The notes below the pieces were generated by a model. The model was not told the origin of the DNA. It was given only the letters and a program-made list of their open reading frames with translations, and searched no databases. Positions 55,396-64,000 of a stretch of 64,000 nucleotides of DNA are shown here, one piece after another (the stretch's first letter is position 1; each line of letters opens with the position of its first letter). The DNA is taken from positions 2,604,001 to 2,668,000 of the forward strand of contig NZ_CP030050.1 in NCBI RefSeq assembly GCF_015291705.1, given 5' to 3'. A program made the translations under genes and the position numbers. This DNA is from Bradyrhizobium arachidis. GTDB lineage: Bacteria; Pseudomonadota; Alphaproteobacteria; Rhizobiales; Xanthobacteraceae.

Positions 55396-57141
55396 TCAGG
55401 CCGCGCGTGCCGCGCGCTCGTCTTCGGCCGGCATCAAGAAGGTGCGGTTGCGCCCGGTCTTCTTGGCGACATAGAGGCCCTGGTCGGCGCGCTCGATCAC
55501 GTCCTGCACGTCGCGGTCGCTGTCGTCGAACAGCGCGAGGCCGACCGAGACGGTGATGGGAATGACGGTGTCGCCGTGGCGCACCGTGGCGCTCTCGATC
55601 GATGTCCTGATGCGATCGGCGAGCAGGATGGCGGTCTCCTGGTCGATCTCGCGCAGCAGCACCACGAACTCCTCGCCGCCGAAGCGGGCGGCCTTGTCGG
55701 TGGTGCGGATCGACTGGCTGACGATCTCGGCGACGCGCTTGATGGCGTCGTCGCCGGCAGCGTGACCGTGGGTATCGTTGATCTTCTTGAAATGATCGAT
55801 GTCGATCATCAGCGTCGCCATGTTGCGCTTGTAGCGGCGGCAGAACGCGACGGCATCGTCGGCGACGGCGAGGAAGGAGCGGCGGTTCATCAGGCCGGTC
55901 ATGAAATCGGTGTCGGCGAGCTGGCGCAGCTTCAGCATGTCCTCCTGAAGCTGCATCGCGTTCTCCGTGGCGCGCAACTCGGCTTCCTTGGTGCGCTCCT
56001 CGGCGAGGCCGATGCGGCGGATCAGCGAGCGCAGCGCGCGAGAGAGCTGCACGACTTCGGCCGAGCCGCTCTGTCGCGCCAGCATGGTCGGGCCATGGGC
56101 GCGCCCGATACGGTCGGCTTCCTGCGTGATGGCGATGATCGGGCCTGCGATCCGGCGTGCGACCAGCACGGCCAGCGACAACGCGATGAGGGCGGTGACG
56201 CCGCCGATCGCCAGAATCGCCTGCGCCGACGAGATCGCGGCGGCCAGTGCCACGCTCGCCGGCTGGCTTGCGGTGACGATCCAGTTCAGGCCCTGATAGT
56301 CGCGATAGCCGCGGCCGACGTGGAACGCGGTCAGCATCTGCCGCCCGTCAGTCGTTTCGCGGAAGGTGCCGTCGCGGGCATTCAGGATGCCGGCGAGTTC
56401 GTCGCCGGCATAACGCGTCGTTTCCTTCTGCGGTCCGATTAGGACGACGCCACCCTTGCTCAGGATCGAAAGCTGCGTGTCGGTGTTGCCGTCATTGGCT
56501 TCGACGTCCTTGATCAGGTTGGAAGCCCAATTCCAGTCCAGATGACCGCCGAGCACGCCAAGCAGCTTGCCGGAGGCGTCGCGGACGGGGACGGCGATGT
56601 CGACGAAGCGATAGGGCTCGTTATTGGCGCGCTGCGTCAGCAGTGAGGCCAGCAGCATGGCCTCGTGCACGTCGCCGACGGCGACCCGTTCGAGGCCCTG
56701 CTTGAACCAGGGCCGCGAGGCGACGGACTGGCCTTGCAGCAGGCCACCGGTCGAGGCGACGACGTTGCCGTCGACGTCGGCGAAGCCGATCCAGGTGAAA
56801 TCGAACGAATGCTGCAGCGCCTCGAGCGCGCTGCGCAGTTCATCGGGGTTGCCCTGCCACAGCCGCTGCATCGGCTGGAGCTCCGCGAACAGCTTCATCT
56901 CCTGCTGCCGCGTCGCCATGAAGCGATCGAGCCTGGCCGAGGTGCTGGATGCGATCCCGGCGAGGCTGCTCTCGATCAGGGCGGCTGTATTTCGGTAGCT
57001 GATGAGGGCTGCGCCGGCTGCCAGCGTGCCCACCAGCACGATGGACATCGCGGCGACGGCCGCGGCGATCTGCGTCCGTACCGTCAGTCGATCTTCGATC
57101 GCATGCAGGCGGCTGGCTGCCTGCTGCAAGAGGGCTCGCAT
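55396..57141 (-). CDS. Diguanylate cyclase with Cache sensor (GGDEF)
   Basis: The protein has 581 residues from ATG 57141 (MRALLQQAA). Membrane helices at about 24-46 and 305-325 flank a dCache sensor; HAMP follows; then GGDEF with RFGGEEFVVLL. The inhibitory RxxD site is present just before it (RTTDKAARFGGEEF). It makes c-di-GMP, with product inhibition. Regulated by a periplasmic ligand. Confidence 0.92.
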   Translation of the reverse strand: MRALLQQAASRLHAIEDRLTVRTQIAAAVAAMSIVLVGTLAAGAALISYRNTAALIESSLAGIASSTSARLDRFMATRQQEMKLFAELQPMQRLWQGNPDELRSALEALQHSFDFTWIGFADVDGNVVASTGGLLQGQSVASRPWFKQGLERVAVGDVHEAMLLASLLTQRANNEPYRFVDIAVPVRDASGKLLGVLGGHLDWNWASNLIKDVEANDGNTDTQLSILSKGGVVLIGPQKETTRYAGDELAGILNARDGTFRETTDGRQMLTAFHVGRGYRDYQGLNWIVTASQPASVALAAAISSAQAILAIGGVTALIALSLAVLVARRIAGPIIAITQEADRIGRAHGPTMLARQSGSAEVVQLSRALRSLIRRIGLAEERTKEAELRATENAMQLQEDMLKLRQLADTDFMTGLMNRRSFLAVADDAVAFCRRYKRNMATLMIDIDHFKKINDTHGHAAGDDAIKRVAEIVSQSIRTTDKAARFGGEEFVVLLREIDQETAILLADRIRTSIESATVRHGDTVIPITVSVGLALFDDSDRDVQDVIERADQGLYVAKKTGRNRTFLMPAEDERAARAA

Positions 57142-57395
57142 GGAAAGGCTCCGGTGTGACCGTCGCTCATGCCATGTCGTAGCTTCCAATCGCTTACCGG
57201 CGGATTGCCCAATTGGATCGTATTGAATCGGTCGTGAAATCGGTTGGTTGAGGTGGGCTTAATGCCGTGCGGACTGTCCTCGATCTGCACAATTTTCCGT
57301 ATTTTCCCGGGGCCTGCCGCGCTGCGGCGTGTCGTCTGCTGCCACCAGGGTGTCAGCAGGGCTAGGTTATCTGTCGGCAGTAACGGAGGTGCCGC

Positions 57396-57815
57396 ATGGT
57401 CAAGACCGCGCTCGACAACTTTCCAAGGCCGCCCTGCGCCGAGCTGTTGGGATGGCATCTGCTCGACGCCCGCCCCGAGGAGGGCTGGATCAAGCTCGCC
57501 TTCGACGGCAAGCCGGAGTTCTGCAATCCCGCGGGCTTCATCCAGGGCGGCATGCTCTCGGCCATGCTCGACGACACCATGGGCCCGGCGGTGCTGGTGA
57601 TGAGCGAGGGGCGGCTCTACACCACCACCATCAGCATGACCGTGAACTTCTTGGCGCCGGCAAAGCCCGGGCCGATCATTGGCGAAGCCAAGGTGACGCA
57701 GCTCGGGAAGACCATTGCGTTCGTCGAGGGCAAGCTGACGGCGGCGGACGGCACCGTGCTGGCGACGGCGAGCGCGAGCGAGCGGTTGCTGGAAGCGGCG
57801 AGGGTGGTGAAGTAA
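57396..57815 (+). CDS. PaaI-type hotdog thioesterase
   Basis: The protein has 139 residues. Hotdog core GFIQGGMLSAMLDDTMGPAVLVM, with the catalytic Asp/Glu region, and TTISMTVNFLAPAKPGP. Relatives hydrolyse acyl-CoAs in aromatic catabolism. No paa genes are near; the substrate is unknown. Confidence 0.9.
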   Translation: MVKTALDNFPRPPCAELLGWHLLDARPEEGWIKLAFDGKPEFCNPAGFIQGGMLSAMLDDTMGPAVLVMSEGRLYTTTISMTVNFLAPAKPGPIIGEAKVTQLGKTIAFVEGKLTAADGTVLATASASERLLEAARVVK

Positions 57816-57831
57816 GGCGGGCATCGCGCTC

Positions 57832-57976
57832 TCACTCCCTCGCCCCGTTCTTACGGGGAGAGGGTGGGGTGAGGGGCTTCTCTCCGCGTATGCGATTGTC
57901 GTGAGACCTGTACCCCCTCACCCGGATTGCATCTGCGATGCAATCCGACCTCTCCCCGCAAGCGGGGCGAGGTAAG
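57832..57976. repeat. Dispersed repeat with G/C tract and palindromes
   Basis: Contains CTCACTCCCTCGCCCCG... and its complement CGGGGCGAGGT at the ends, with GATTGCATCTGCGATGCAATC inside. Same general type as 1294-1448. Non-coding; fills the gap between the thioesterase and the flavin monooxygenase. Confidence 0.7.
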
Positions 57977-58002
57977 GAAGGAGCCCGCGGTTCGCTGATC
58001 TG

Positions 58003-59277
58003 CTAACCCGCGCGCGCGTCCTTGCTCACGATCGGCGGCTTCGCATTCAGCGCCTCGACCTGGAAACCCGCGACGCGCTTGTAGTTGGCGGCGATGTCTT
58101 CCAGCTCCTTTTGCGACAGCACGTCAGTGACCACCTTGTAACCGTCAGGCGCGCGCTCCTCGACGAGCTGCATCACCTGCTCGGGACCGTTCTTGCGGTT
58201 GAGCAGGACGAGGTCGGTGGTTGCGGGTCTCCGCTCGGCCTCATAGGCGAGCAGCGCGGCCTGTGTCGGGCCGTGCGCCAAAATCTCGCGGGTGATGACG
58301 CGGGCATCGAGGATCGCCTGCGAGGCGCCGTTCGAGCCGATCGGATACATCGGGTGTGCGGCATCGCCCATCAGCGTGACCTTGCCGAAGGTCCATTGCG
58401 ACACCGGATCGCGGTCGACCAGCGGATATTCATAGGCGTGCGGGCAGTTCCTGATCAGGCCGGGCACGTCGAGCCAGTCGAACTGCCAGCTCTCGAACCA
58501 GGGCAGGAATTCTTCGAGCCGCGCGGTGCGGTTATAGTCCTCGCGCCGCCATTGATAGGTCGGCGGCATGTGGCGCTCGGCGACCCAGTTGATCAGATGG
58601 TTGCCGGATGCGTCCGGCTCTTTCGAAATGGGATAGCAGACGAATTTCAGGATTTCGTGGCCGGCCATGATCATGGTACGGCCGGTGAGGAACGCCTTTG
58701 ATGGCGTGACGCCGCGCCAGAGAATGCGGCCGTTCCAGATCGGCGGGCCCTCGTTCGGATAGAGCTTTTCTCGCGCGGCGGAATGGATGCCGTCGGCGGC
58801 GATCATGATCGCGCCATCGTAACTGCCAGCGGCCTTGCCGGTCGCCCGGTCGATGAAGTCGGCGCGCACACCGTTCGCCGTTTCGGTCCAGCCGGTCAGA
58901 TGATGGCTGGTCAAAATGTTGTCGCGGCCGAGCCGCTCGACCGCCGTGTCGAGCAGGAGCTGCTGCAGCGTGCCGCGATGGATCGAGAATTGCGGCCATT
59001 TGTAGCCGGCTTCCAGCCCGCGCGGCTCGCTCCAGATCGGCTTGCCGTGCTTGGAGAAATAGGCGAGTTCGCGGGTCCGCACGCCGCTGGCATCCAGCTT
59101 GTCCATCAGCCCGAGCTCGATCAGCTCGCGGACCGCATGCGGCAGCACGTTGATGCCGACGCCGAGCGGCTTCAGTTCCGCGACGCTCTCGAACACTTTT
59201 ACGGGAACGCCGATCTGATGCAGGCTGAGCGCCAGCGTCAGCCCGCCGATGCCGCCACCGGCGATGAGTACCGTCAT
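58003..59277 (-). CDS. FAD-dependent aromatic monooxygenase
   Basis: The protein has 424 residues from ATG 59277 (MTVLIAGGGIGGLTLAL). GxGxxG FAD motif, DG motif MIAADGIHSAAREK, and GDAAHPMYPIGSNGASQAILDA. Class A flavoprotein hydroxylase, probably for hydroxybenzoates, phenazine or indole-like compounds. It is divergent from the GST gene. No cluster partner. Confidence 0.88.
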   Translation of the reverse strand: MTVLIAGGGIGGLTLALSLHQIGVPVKVFESVAELKPLGVGINVLPHAVRELIELGLMDKLDASGVRTRELAYFSKHGKPIWSEPRGLEAGYKWPQFSIHRGTLQQLLLDTAVERLGRDNILTSHHLTGWTETANGVRADFIDRATGKAAGSYDGAIMIAADGIHSAAREKLYPNEGPPIWNGRILWRGVTPSKAFLTGRTMIMAGHEILKFVCYPISKEPDASGNHLINWVAERHMPPTYQWRREDYNRTARLEEFLPWFESWQFDWLDVPGLIRNCPHAYEYPLVDRDPVSQWTFGKVTLMGDAAHPMYPIGSNGASQAILDARVITREILAHGPTQAALLAYEAERRPATTDLVLLNRKNGPEQVMQLVEERAPDGYKVVTDVLSQKELEDIAANYKRVAGFQVEALNAKPPIVSKDARAG

Positions 59278-59406
59278 GACAAATCCCCCTCCGATCATCG
59301 GCGTCTTGGCACAGGCGGACGGCGGTGGGCAACTGCGAAGAGGATGTCTTGCTATGGACCTCCGGGGCAACAGTCGTTAATTTCCAATTTTCCCATGAGG
59401 TCCGAC

Positions 59407-60027
59407 ATGCTCAAGCTCTACTACGCCACCGGCACCTGCGCGCTCGCCACCTATATGACCCTGGAGGAGGCCGGCGCCGACTACACGGCTGAACGGCTGA
59501 GCTTCAAGGACAACCAGCAGAACAGCCCTGACTATCTCGCGATCAATCCGAAGGGCCGCGTGCCGGCACTGGTGACCGATCGCGGCGTCCTCACCGAGAC
59601 GCCGGCGATGCTCGCTTATATCGCGCAAACCTTCCCCAAGGCGAAGCTTGCGCCGCTCGACGATCCCTTCGACTTCGCGCAGGTGCAGTCGTTCAACTCC
59701 TATCTCTGCTCGACCGTGCACATCAACCATGCCCACAAGATGCGCGGCGCGCGCTGGGCGACGCAGGAGACCTCGTTTGCGGACATGAAGGCGAAGGTCC
59801 CGCAGACCATGGGCGCCTGCTTCAAGCTGATCGAAGACAAGATGTTCAGGGGGCCCTGGGTGATGGGTGATCAGTTCACGATCTGCGATCCCTATCTCCA
59901 CACGCTCTCGCACTGGCTCGAAGGCGACAGCGTCGACATCAGCGCGACGCCGAAGATCGCGGATCATTTCAAGCGCATGTCCGATCGCCCGGCGATCCGC
60001 AAGGTGATGGACGCGCAGAAGGCGTAG
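59407..60027 (+). CDS. Glutathione S-transferase (beta-like)
   Basis: The protein has 206 residues from ATG 59407 with GAGG upstream; another ATG at 59395 adds four. The N-terminal LYYATGTCALATYMTLEEAG has the Cys of beta-class GSTs. GSH contacts at GRVPALV and TETPAMLAYIAQ. C-terminal helix VMGDQFTICDPYLHTLSHWLEG. Detoxification. Confidence 0.9.
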   Translation: MLKLYYATGTCALATYMTLEEAGADYTAERLSFKDNQQNSPDYLAINPKGRVPALVTDRGVLTETPAMLAYIAQTFPKAKLAPLDDPFDFAQVQSFNSYLCSTVHINHAHKMRGARWATQETSFADMKAKVPQTMGACFKLIEDKMFRGPWVMGDQFTICDPYLHTLSHWLEGDSVDISATPKIADHFKRMSDRPAIRKVMDAQKA

Positions 60028-60039
60028 GAGCACTGCTCC

Positions 60040-60163
60040 CGTAGGGTGGGCAAAGGCGCAACGCGCCGTGCCCACGATCTTTCTCTGGTGGCGACAGATG
60101 GTGGGTACGCTTCCGCGTTCGCTCTTCGAGCTACGGCGGACAAGCCGCTTTGCCCACCCTACG
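60040..60163. repeat. Dispersed palindrome, GTAGGGTGGGCAAAG type
   Basis: Begins CGTAGGGTGGGCAAAG and ends with its complement. Related to 35738-35828. The end supplies the stop codon of the LysR gene. Confidence 0.8.
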
Positions 60164-61082
60164 GCAGCTTGCGCTTGGCTTGCTCCAGCTCCCGTCCCGT
60201 CTCCAGCATCAGCCGCCGCAGCCAGATCGAGCCCGGATCCATCTGCGCGCGGGTCGGATAGAACATGAACTGCTCGTCGATCCCAGGGTCGAACGGCGGC
60301 GTCACCGCGACGAGGCCGAGCTGCTTGGACAGCGCCGCGATCAGCCGGCGCGGCACGAAGGCAACGAGGTCGGTTCGCGCCGCGACGTGCAGCGCTTCGA
60401 GATAGCCCGACACCACCAGCGAGATATGCCGCTCGATGCCTTTGCTGTGCAGCCAGGTGTCGATGAGATCCTCTGCATTGCCGCGAATGATCACGCCGAC
60501 ATGGCGCGCGGCCAGGAATGCCTCACGCCGCTTCAGCTTCGCAGCCATCGGATGGCCGCGCCGCACCGCCAGGGCGTCGCTATCGGTGTAGAGCAGCTGG
60601 CGGTGAAACCCCTTGAAGGCGTTGCCGATCGAGATCACGAGGTCGATGGTGCGGGCAAACTCGGCGTGGAAGATCGCCGGCCCCCGCCACGGCACGACGT
60701 CGATGCGGACGTTGGGCGCAAGGCGCGTCACCTTCTCCATCAAAGGCGGCATCAGCAGCTCGACCGCCAGATCCGGCATCATCAGGCGGAATTGCCGCTC
60801 ACTGCGCGCGGCATCAAAGTCCTCCGGCAGGAACAGGCCGCGGACCTGGTCGAGCGCCTGCGCCAGTGGCGCGCGGAGCGCCTGTGCCCGCGGCGTCAGC
60901 TCCATCCGCGCGCCGGTCCGCACCAGCAGCGGATCGCCGAAGATGTCGCGCAGGCGCTGCAGTGCGTGGCTCGCCGCCGGCTGCGACAGGCCCATCCTCA
61001 TCGCGGCGCGGCTGACATTGGCCTCGCGCAGCAGCGCGTCGAGCGCGGTCAGGAGATTGAGGTCAAGCGAATTCAAATTCAT
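60159..61082 (-). CDS. LysR-type transcriptional regulator
   Basis: The protein has 307 residues from ATG 61082 (MNLNSLDLNLLTALDALLREANVSRAAMRMGLSQPAASHALQRLRD). HTH at about 18-55; the remaining part is the effector-binding domain. Regulates the divergent NTF2-like gene at 61174; an LTTR box is in between. Its stop codon falls inside a dispersed palindrome (60040-60163). Confidence 0.93.
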   Translation of the reverse strand: MNLNSLDLNLLTALDALLREANVSRAAMRMGLSQPAASHALQRLRDIFGDPLLVRTGARMELTPRAQALRAPLAQALDQVRGLFLPEDFDAARSERQFRLMMPDLAVELLMPPLMEKVTRLAPNVRIDVVPWRGPAIFHAEFARTIDLVISIGNAFKGFHRQLLYTDSDALAVRRGHPMAAKLKRREAFLAARHVGVIIRGNAEDLIDTWLHSKGIERHISLVVSGYLEALHVAARTDLVAFVPRRLIAALSKQLGLVAVTPPFDPGIDEQFMFYPTRAQMDPGSIWLRRLMLETGRELEQAKRKLP

Positions 61083-61085
61083 GAG

Positions 61086-61106
61086 GCGAATAGATATCAT
61101 ATTCGC
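61086..61106. promoter_or_regulatory. LysR-type operator (LTTR box)
   Basis: GCGAATA-N7-TATTCGC, perfect 7-bp arms, 4 bp upstream of the LysR start and 68 bp before the NTF2-like gene. Matches the expected T-N11-A architecture. Confidence 0.7.
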
Positions 61107-61173
61107 TATCGATTTGAAGAATTTCGATCGGCGAACGATGATCTCCGTGGTTCTTACTAAAGGAGATGCCGCC

Positions 61174-61617
61174 ATGAGCGCGAGCGCCAACAAGAAACTG
61201 ATGCAGGATATTTTCGCCGCCGCCGCCAATCCGGATCCGGCCGTGCGCGATCGCGCCCTGTTCACCGCAAGCCTTGCCGACGATGCCAGATGGGTCGTGA
61301 CCGGCCAGTATTCCTGGTCGCGCACCTTCACCGGCAAGGAGGCGATCCTCAACGATCTGCACGGCTATGTGCGCACCCGCCTGCGCGATCGCACGCGTAC
61401 CGTCGCACATCGCTTTATCGCCGACGGCGACGTCGTCGTGGTCGAAGCCAAGGGCGACAACGTCACGCCCGAGGGCGTGCGCTACGACAACGACTATTGT
61501 CTCGTGTTTCAGTTCGAGGAGGGCAAGATCAAGGAGATCCGGGAATACTGCGACTCCGTCCTGACCGAGAAGGCGCTGGGTCCTTTTCCGCAGACGGGTG
61601 TGAGGGCCGCGAGCTGA
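61174..61617 (+). CDS. NTF2-like (SnoaL-type) protein
   Basis: The protein has 147 residues from ATG 61174, with AAAGGAG upstream. SnoaL-type fold, with Trp/Asp features typical of the family (WVVTGQYSWSRTFTGKEAILNDL, VRYDNDYCLVFQFEEGKIKEIREY). Role: possible isomerase or dehydratase, or a small binding protein. Controlled by the divergent LysR. Confidence 0.82.
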   Translation: MSASANKKLMQDIFAAAANPDPAVRDRALFTASLADDARWVVTGQYSWSRTFTGKEAILNDLHGYVRTRLRDRTRTVAHRFIADGDVVVVEAKGDNVTPEGVRYDNDYCLVFQFEEGKIKEIREYCDSVLTEKALGPFPQTGVRAAS

Positions 61618-61622
61618 GCGGA

Positions 61623-61838
61623 TTGAACGACGTCGCGTCCGCCAGCCGGTTCCATCCGTCACAGCCATCGATTGTCGTGCGAGCATGGCGGATGCTGGTG
61701 GACATCATGCGTATCAGGCGGGAGCGGTCCCGGGCCTGGTATCAGCTCGCTGCCATGACCGAACGGGAGCTTCAGGACTGCGGCATGACCCGGTCGGAGA
61801 TTGCCTATGAGCTGAAGAAGCCCATTCGGCGGAAATAG
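61623..61838 (+). CDS. DUF1127 small protein
   Basis: The frame has 71 codons from a TTG just after the previous stop; ATG at 61692 (MLVDIMRIRRERS) would leave 48. The C-terminal AWYQLAAMTERELQDCGMTRSEIAYELKKP matches DUF1127, common small proteins in Rhizobiales. Start uncertain. Function: DUF1127 proteins may bind RNA or affect phosphate/nitrogen responses in some bacteria. Confidence 0.75.
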   Translation: MNDVASASRFHPSQPSIVVRAWRMLVDIMRIRRERSRAWYQLAAMTERELQDCGMTRSEIAYELKKPIRRK

Positions 61839-61900
61839 AGCATCAGTGCGGGGCAGGGGCATGACGTCTGCCCCGCTCATCAAGACCCCGGAGGGAACTT

Positions 61901-62557
61901 TTGAATTCCGCCGACGTTCCCTCGGTTTCCGGGGGTACTTGCGCGCCCGGCAACATGGGTCGTGGGAATTTCATGCTGGCTGGGGCTTCGGACGTTTCAT
62001 CACATGTGGGCCGCAGCTTCTCCGGACTCCGCGAACGATTGAGGGACTCAACCGCGTCGGCGCATCGGGAGCTCGATGCGCAGCTGTCTGCGTTCGACCT
62101 CACCGTGTTTTCCGGCTACCGCCGCTTTCTGCAAGCGAGCGCCGCCGCCCTGCTGCCGCTCGAAACCGCGCTGGTCGAGGCCGGCATCGCAAGACTATTT
62201 CCGGACTGGCCGGAGCGGTCGCGCAGTGCCGCGATTGTCGCCGACCTCGGCCGCCTCGGCAGCGCCGTGCCGTTCACTGTCTCCGTGCCGGCGCTGACGC
62301 GCAGCGGCATGCTCGGCACGATGTATGTGCTCGAGGGCTCCCGGCTCGGCGCGAAATTCCTGCTCAAGACGGTCGCGGACGCGGCCGATCCGCGCCTCGG
62401 TGAGGCGGCCGCCTATCTCAATCATGGCACGGGCAAGCGGCTTTGGCAGAGCTTTCTGGCGAAGCTCGCGAGCGAGGAGGGTTGCGAGGAGGACGAGGCG
62501 ATCGATTTCGCCCGCATCGCCTTCGCCGCGTTCGAGCGAGCGGCGGACCGCGCATGA
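61901..62557 (+). CDS. Biliverdin-producing heme oxygenase
   Basis: The protein has 218 residues; an earlier 40-residue extension may be non-native, as the family begins near GLRERLRDSTASAHRELDAQL (proximal His). Conserved GMLGTMYVLEGSRLGAKFL gives distal helix. It converts heme to biliverdin. The stop overlaps the phytochrome start (ATGA at 62554), so the chromophore maker and receptor are made together. Confidence 0.92.
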   Translation: MNSADVPSVSGGTCAPGNMGRGNFMLAGASDVSSHVGRSFSGLRERLRDSTASAHRELDAQLSAFDLTVFSGYRRFLQASAAALLPLETALVEAGIARLFPDWPERSRSAAIVADLGRLGSAVPFTVSVPALTRSGMLGTMYVLEGSRLGAKFLLKTVADAADPRLGEAAAYLNHGTGKRLWQSFLAKLASEEGCEEDEAIDFARIAFAAFERAADRA

Positions 62558-64000
62558 ACGAGGCCGTCAATCTCACCAATTGCGATCGCGAGCCGATCCA
62601 CATTCCCGGCAGCGTGCAGCCCTACGGCTTCCTGCTTACGGTGCTCTCCGATTTCACGATCTGCATGGTCTCGGAGAATGTGGGCGGCTTTCTCGGGATT
62701 GACGTCGCCGACCTGCTCCGGCAGCCGCTGTCGAGCATCTTCACGCAAGGCGCGGTCGACACCATCCGCAGCCGGGTCGATCATCTGAGCGGTCCCGATG
62801 CGACGGAGCGTCTGTTCGGCCTCGAGCTCCAGGCCGGCAAGCCGCCTTATGACGTCTCCATTCACTTCTCCGCCGCCTATCTCGTGATCGAGGCGGAGCC
62901 GAGTGTGAATGAGCCCGGTGTCAATTCCGGCGAACTCGTCCGCCTGATGCTGGAGCGCATCCGCAAGACGCGCAGCATGAGCGAGCTCGCCCGCGAGGCG
63001 GCGCGCCAGCTCAAGGTGCTGACCGGCTTCGACCGCGTCATGGTCTACCAGTTCCACCCGGATGGATCGGGCGAGGTCATCGCCGAGGCCGCGGAGACCG
63101 GCCTCGAATCCTTCCTCGGCCTGCATTATCCGGCGTCCGACATCCCCAAGCAGGCCCGCATCCTCTATCAGCGCAACTGGCTGCGCATCATCGCGGACAT
63201 CGATGCGGGGCCCGCCGCGCTGGTCTCGACCGCTACGCACAATGCCGGGCTGCTCGATCTCTCCATGAGCGTGCTGCGCTCGGTGTCGCCGATCCACATC
63301 GAGTATCTGCGCAACATGGGCGTCGCGGCCTCGATGTCGGTGTCGATCCTGCGCGACGGCAAGCTATGGGGTCTGTTCGCCTGCCACCATTATGCGCCGC
63401 GCTACATCTCGTTCGAGAAGCGCACCGCGGCCGAGCTGTTCGGCCAGATGTTCTCCTGGATTGTCGAGGGCCGCGAGCGCGAGGGCGACGTCGCCTACGA
63501 GACCCGCGCCCACCAGGTTCAGGAGCGGCTGATCGAGACCGCGGCCTCGCACGAGCATAGCCGCCGTGCGATCTTCGACTTCCTGGGCGACTACCGGCAA
63601 ATGATCGACTGCGACGGCGTTGCGGTCTGGTCCGACAACAAGATCGCGCTCCAGGGCGAGGCGCCGACCGAGGACGAGGTGAAGGACCTCGTCGCCTTCA
63701 TCAACCGGACCTCGCCGGGGCGGATTTTCGCCAGCGCCGAGATCGCCAAGGTCTACGCCGCCGGCCAAGCCTTCCGGGACCGTGCGGCGGGCTTTCTCGC
63801 CATCCCGATCTCGCGCACCCCGCGCGATTGCCTGATCTTCTTCCGCCGCGAGGTCACGCGGTCCGTGAACTGGGCCGGCGCAGCCGACAAGGTCTACGAT
63901 GAGGGGCCGAATGGGCCGCGCCTGACGCCGCGCAAGAGCTTCGAGCTCTGGCAGGAGACGGTGGCGGGGCAGTCGAAGCCGTGGTCGGCGGCCGATATCC
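62554..64000 (+). CDS. bphP: Bacteriophytochrome, N-terminal photosensory part (runs off window)
   Basis: 482 residues are visible. PAS-GAF-PHY order; the biliverdin Cys is in the N-terminal segment (LTNCDREPIHIPGSVQ). The following HG of most relatives is YG here (QPYGFLL). GAF has the DIP motif PASDIPKQARILYQRNWLRII and LWGLFACHHY. Output domain is outside the window. Expressed with heme oxygenase. Confidence 0.94.
   Translation, partial: MNEAVNLTNCDREPIHIPGSVQPYGFLLTVLSDFTICMVSENVGGFLGIDVADLLRQPLSSIFTQGAVDTIRSRVDHLSGPDATERLFGLELQAGKPPYDVSIHFSAAYLVIEAEPSVNEPGVNSGELVRLMLERIRKTRSMSELAREAARQLKVLTGFDRVMVYQFHPDGSGEVIAEAAETGLESFLGLHYPASDIPKQARILYQRNWLRIIADIDAGPAALVSTATHNAGLLDLSMSVLRSVSPIHIEYLRNMGVAASMSVSILRDGKLWGLFACHHYAPRYISFEKRTAAELFGQMFSWIVEGREREGDVAYETRAHQVQERLIETAASHEHSRRAIFDFLGDYRQMIDCDGVAVWSDNKIALQGEAPTEDEVKDLVAFINRTSPGRIFASAEIAKVYAAGQAFRDRAAGFLAIPISRTPRDCLIFFRREVTRSVNWAGAADKVYDEGPNGPRLTPRKSFELWQETVAGQSKPWSAADI

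Overview
The window is high-GC alphaproteobacterial chromosome, almost certainly Bradyrhizobium or a very close relative. The best evidence is the Rieske gene followed by a single fused cytochrome b/c1 gene (fbcF-fbcH), a fused trpE(G) behind a Trp-Trp leader peptide, a heme oxygenase-bacteriophytochrome pair, and the palindromic intergenic repeats typical of that genus. I saw no rRNA, tRNA or CRISPR array.

Layout. 1-1.1 kb: start of a TonB-dependent receptor and a DUF2946 protein. 1.5-8.3 kb: minus-strand four-gene moxR/DUF58/DUF4159/membrane-protein operon with ATGA overlaps. 8.6-12.2 kb: plus-strand chain DUF1285, Nudix, DUF6111, CCA-adding enzyme, TSUP transporter, tightly coupled and using TTG starts twice. 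12.2-32.6 kb: an accessory stretch with lower and patchier GC, many small genes, degraded gene ends, dispersed repeats, one IS1111-type (IS110 family) insertion sequence, a frameshifted quinohemoprotein alcohol dehydrogenase, a GT1 glycosyltransferase, a ChaA-type antiporter and an RND efflux pair. 32.7-37.3 kb: hypothetical membrane protein, HAD hydrolase, hemF, queD, queE, trmL (minus). 37.6-44.3 kb: fbcF-fbcH, dienelactone hydrolase, trpL-trpE(G), apt (plus). 44.3-54.1 kb: two ParA-like ATPases, M48 protease and LemA, Rsm22, SMC, DsbA-like, DUF721/DciA (minus). 54.3-64 kb: mutY, a diguanylate cyclase, a thioesterase, a flavin monooxygenase, a GST, a LysR regulator divergent from an NTF2-like gene, and bphO-bphP running off the end.

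Most notable. (1) The IS1111-type element at about 25302-26880 has 14-bp perfect subterminal inverted repeats and a 430-nt non-coding tail. Inside that tail one predicted hairpin carries two segments that match the left and right insertion junctions on opposite strands, the arrangement expected of a bridge/seekRNA target loop. The element sits in a dispersed repeat whose related copy lies at about 12206-12275. (2) A complete classical attenuator (leader peptide with Trp-Trp, antiterminator and terminator pairing) precedes trpE(G). (3) A secreted protein at 19675-20166 is built of two tandem FlbD-like modules behind a signal peptide that resembles those of ABC substrate-binding proteins. (4) Clean LysR-type and HTH operator palindromes sit in two divergent promoters. 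Several gene-end fragments show the accessory region has been shuffled by small duplications.

All calls come from reading the sequence; no database search or folding program was run.
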